Shown here: positions 61,264-64,000 of the stretch, one piece after another
Layout: every line of letters starts with the position of its first letter
Position numbering within the stretch: position 1 is the stretch's first letter
From: Steinernema hermaphroditum
Lineage: Eukaryota; Nematoda; Chromadorea; Rhabditida; Steinernematidae
Length of the DNA stretch: 64,000 nt
Direction of reading: 5' to 3'
NCBI GenBank assembly: GCA_030435675.1
Contig: CM059625.1
Coordinates: forward strand, 12,276,001-12,340,000
Made by a program: the position numbers and the translations under genes
The notes under the pieces: model-generated
Databases searched by the model: none
What the model saw: only the letters and a program-made list of their open reading frames with translations
Told to the model about the DNA's origin: nothing

Positions 61264-62945
61264 ATGGGTTCAAATGCTGCAACAAGTCTTATGAATGTCG
61301 GAGACGTATTTGCAAGGCAGCGTGAAGCACTCGCTGCGTGGAAAGCTCAGAACCATAGCCGTATCTTCAGCTTCGAATCTTCTCAGTTAAGTAAAGGTAT
61401 GGAAATATAAATGTGCATCAGATTGCTCTTTAAAATAGATCAAGCTATGCAATTCGTACTCAATATATTACATTTTTCTTAGATATCGTACATTTGACGC
61501 AATTTAGGCTCTCGACAGTACTTAGTCATCAACCTTGAGAGCTTCTGGACGTGGTACATAAGGGCGACGGAACGGCACATCTACGAAGTTATTCCAGAAG
61601 ATACGCCATGTCGTCTTTATTTCGACTTGGAGTTTTATCGGGAATGTAACGCTGGGCTTAATGAACTCAATGTTCTGCAGGAATTCTGTGACGCTTGTGT
61701 TGAAGTGCTAAGTGAGCACTTTGTATTATCGGAAAGCGTGAGTGCTGAAAGGGTACGTAACTTTTTTAACTTTGAAATGCAATACACCCTAACTTTTTAG
61801 AGCTTTCACATCCTCGACTCCAGCAATACCGAAAAATTCAGCGCTCACATGACGGTGCATCTTCCAAATGACGCTTTGTTTCCATCCAATACAGCAATGA
61901 AAAGTTTCGTGGAAAAACTCTGCCGCTGTCTTATAGAGTCGGGTCGCTCATTGGTGTTCAACAAGAGCGGTGATTGCGTTCCGCTATGTGACATGGCTGT
62001 ATACTCGAAAAACCGTTGTTTCCGAATTTATTTATCATCAAAAGCTGGAAAGGATACGCATTTGAATCTAGCGCCGTACTGTCGCTTTTACAGTAAGGCA
62101 GTGTTTCCGGTTCTCCGTTGTCCTCAACATTTTGTAGTTTTTAGGCACAGATGATACATCCCAGAAGCAAATGTTTCTTGATTCCTTAGTAGTCCCAGAA
62201 CACTTTAATACCCACCCTCTGGTGATCTCTCAAGGAAGCGTATCCACGAGTCTTAGCTGCTTTGTCTCCGGTATGTGTCGCAGCTTGACGTTGTGAATGT
62301 TTTGCATGTTCTTTTTCTTCAGGTGCTGTCTCAACGAACTGTTGGGGTTCCAATGATGCCGAATCTCCATTCCCTATGGTAGAAGATTTTATCCTTGAAA
62401 TCAACCGGAAATTCAAATCAACTGTGAGAATACGCAGTTGGCGTGTGAGCCCTCAAACTGAGTTAATTGGACCGCAGTTGTTCTACCAGGTATGACATAT
62501 TTAAAAGTCGTAGTGATTTAACTTGCATCGTCAGCTGCATGGATCGCGCTACTGCTTTAATATTGGAAGAGAGCATCGCAGCAACCATGTATATTGGGTC
62601 GTTAATATCCAGAAGTTCAATTGTTATCAAAAATGCTTCGATCCCGACTGTGCAGGTTTCAAGTCGTACCAATTTGCGTTGCCGTACTTTGCCCGACGAG
62701 AACTCGAAGAAAAAAGTAGATGTTGCTGTATCGTTTTGACTTATATCCTATTTCTAGAGCGCTACTACGAGAATATTGGCGTTAGCAACACCAATGATAG
62801 CAGTGAAGCATCAAAGTATTCGCCCACCGAAGAGTATGATTCCTTTTATGACACTGAGTTTGACAAACAACTTGCACCGTCACCAGTGAACCAACATGAA
62901 GATTCTTTTTACGATCCGTCTACAGATAGTATTTTCCTGAAGTGA
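61264..62945 (+). CDS. primpol: PrimPol, DNA-directed primase-polymerase
   Basis: Archaeo-eukaryotic primase superfamily enzyme that reprimes DNA synthesis past lesions in nucleus and mitochondria. Seven exons, 61264-61396, 61508-61752, 61801-62092, 62145-62270, 62323-62489, 62535-62715, 62758-62945; 1332 nt, 443 aa, shorter than the roughly 560-residue human enzyme. Motif I LYFDLEF gives Asp84 and Glu86. Motif II is FSAH (Ser140, His142), and motif III DMAVYSKNRCFR gives Asp190. The zinc knuckle has Cys328, His335, Cys355 and Cys360, with the 7- and 5-residue spacings of the human protein. The last exon is acidic, with two SFYD motifs like the RPA-binding motifs. All catalytic and zinc ligands are present, so it should be active. 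Confidence 0.95.
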
Positions 62946-62967
62946 CCAATTGTGTTGCGCTGTTGCT

Positions 62968-62973
62968 AATAAA
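62968..62973 (+). terminator. primpol: Polyadenylation signal AATAAA of PrimPol
   Basis: 22 bases past the PrimPol stop codon. A very short 3' UTR is implied. Confidence 0.55.
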
Positions 62974-63450
62974 TGCTAACATTTTACACGTTTACTCATT
63001 ATCAACTGAAACGAAGAACAATAGCGGACAAACCAGTAAACTTGGAAATCTTCCAGTAATCTCACAAAAGCTCTGTTGGCGAAAAAAATGTCAGATCAGT
63101 ACAGACGATTTAGAAATAGCATCGGGAAAGCAAAGATCACGAGTGTAAACAGCATGAATTGAAAAGAATTAACAACCATGTATGGAATGAGATACCCTTC
63201 TATAAGCTACATAGCATAATTGCATTGGTGGAGACTGAACTCTTCGATCCGGTTCGTAACATGATTTGTTGTTACTGAGGGGAAGCTTAAAGCTTGCGAC
63301 AGAGTAATACGTTTTTACGACGAAAAACTTTTGAGAAACGGGAATACTAGTGAACAGAAAGAAAAGAGACCCTTCAAGGAAATAACACAAACAAGGAAAT
63401 AAATATGACAATAACAATAAAAGGACTAGAAATTATGAGATGAGTTGGTT
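62974..63450. other. Intergenic between convergent PrimPol and ankyrin
   Basis: AT-rich 3' flanks of both genes; no further gene seen. Confidence 0.45.
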
Positions 63451-64000
63451 TCAATGCTGCTGATGTTTGGAGACAAGAGATTCTGAAAGAAACAAATTCT
63501 GCTAGAGGACGATAAGGTTAGCAGTTAGTTACCTTGTGAACCAGACGAATGCCGAGTGAGCACAGTTCGAGTGACGTTGCCTTCTTGATCGACTGTTTCG
63601 GAGGGTTCGTCCAAGTGAAGTTCTCGAACTCGCGATTCACTTTCTGTTCCAGTGAACTGGACGTGACTCATGACAGGATCGCGCACGCGTGTTACTACGC
63701 TGCGAGAGATCGTCTCCATCGAACCGTCTTTTCCGCGTTGTACGGTTTGGAAAGTTGTAAACGTGGTGGGATATGACGATAGCGCGGCGTCCAAGTCCCC
63801 TCCAAGAGAATCGCGATCCGCATCCTGGTACTCTTGATAGGTTCCCACCGTATCACCGCTCAGAACAGCTGCCGCTGTTTCGGGACTGGCGGCTTGACTG
63901 ATGTCACCGAGAAGCGAATCTTCTTCGGTGGCAATGTTCTCGAGTGAGTCCTTGATGCTGCCTTCAGAAGGGCGCTCGACGACCTCGTACTCGATGAGTG
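63451..64000 (-). CDS. unc-44: Ankyrin (UNC-44 type), C-terminal end, partial
   Basis: Adaptor linking membrane proteins to spectrin. Only the end is in the window: exon from beyond 64000 to 63533, then 63482-63451, joined CAA G|AA to end QESLVSKHQQH. If the donor at 63532 is not used, the frame stops two codons later (GN). The visible part is the unstructured regulatory tail: IEYEVVERPSEGSIKDS, TFTTFQTVQRGKDGSMETIS, VVTRVRDPVMSHVQF, and DQEGNVTRTVLTRHSSG. These resemble the TRxVxT and EGN...R tail motifs of ankyrins. No ankyrin repeat, ZU5 or death domain falls inside the window, so the call rests on tail similarity alone. Confidence 0.7.

Overview
This window is nuclear DNA of an animal, most probably a nematode. 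The evidence is dense multi-exon genes with many introns of only about 37-58 nt, TTTCAG-type acceptors directly upstream of several start codons (compatible with spliced-leader trans-splicing), and a nuclear receptor with a divergent P-box. A PrimPol gene, which I recall as missing from C. elegans, together with moderate GC and long intergenic stretches, points away from Caenorhabditis. An enoplean (Trichuris-like) worm is possible, but that is only inference. I saw no bacterial operons, CRISPR arrays, IS elements, tRNAs or rRNAs.

Layout, left to right. (1) rps-24 (ribosomal protein eS24), then a 40-bp perfect palindrome directly before a decayed MOSC/mARC-type gene. (2) A type II diacylglycerol kinase (delta/eta class; C1-C1-split catalytic domain-SAM). 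It has a short-isoform first exon behind a TATA box and probable PH-domain exons far upstream; a recent ~330-bp tandem duplication lies in the long first intron region. (3) On the minus strand, an NHL-type beta-propeller protein with an acidic N-terminus, then a complete nuclear hormone receptor. (4) About 14 kb (25.9-39.8 kb) with no gene I can support, upstream of the receptor. (5) A cluster of small minus-strand genes: a compact BRD8-like bromodomain protein whose first exon is tandemly duplicated, an unidentified gene ending at 43602, and a 108-residue two-exon gene. (6) A complete 30-exon voltage-gated calcium-channel alpha-2/delta gene (about 1295 aa). (7) A small type I membrane protein with a Cys-rich three-finger-like ectodomain. 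(8) Atlastin (minus) and PrimPol (plus), head to head over about 670 bp. (9) The C-terminal end of an ankyrin (UNC-44 type), minus strand, cut by the window edge.

Exon models were derived by hand from splice signals. For rps-24, DGK, NHL, NHR, BRD8-like, alpha-2/delta, three-finger, atlastin and PrimPol the exon lengths sum to an exact multiple of three with no internal stop, which is a strong self-check. That clean behaviour makes the stops and frame breaks in the MOSC gene look like real decay rather than poor sequence. Several products (DGK, alpha-2/delta, atlastin, ankyrin) act in neuronal signalling or membrane architecture, but the genes have separate orientations and I see no operon or dedicated new pathway. 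The best candidates for something undescribed are the duplicated alternative first exon of the BRD8-like gene, the optional exons in alpha-2/delta, the unidentified 162-residue and 108-residue proteins, and the palindrome beside the pseudogene.
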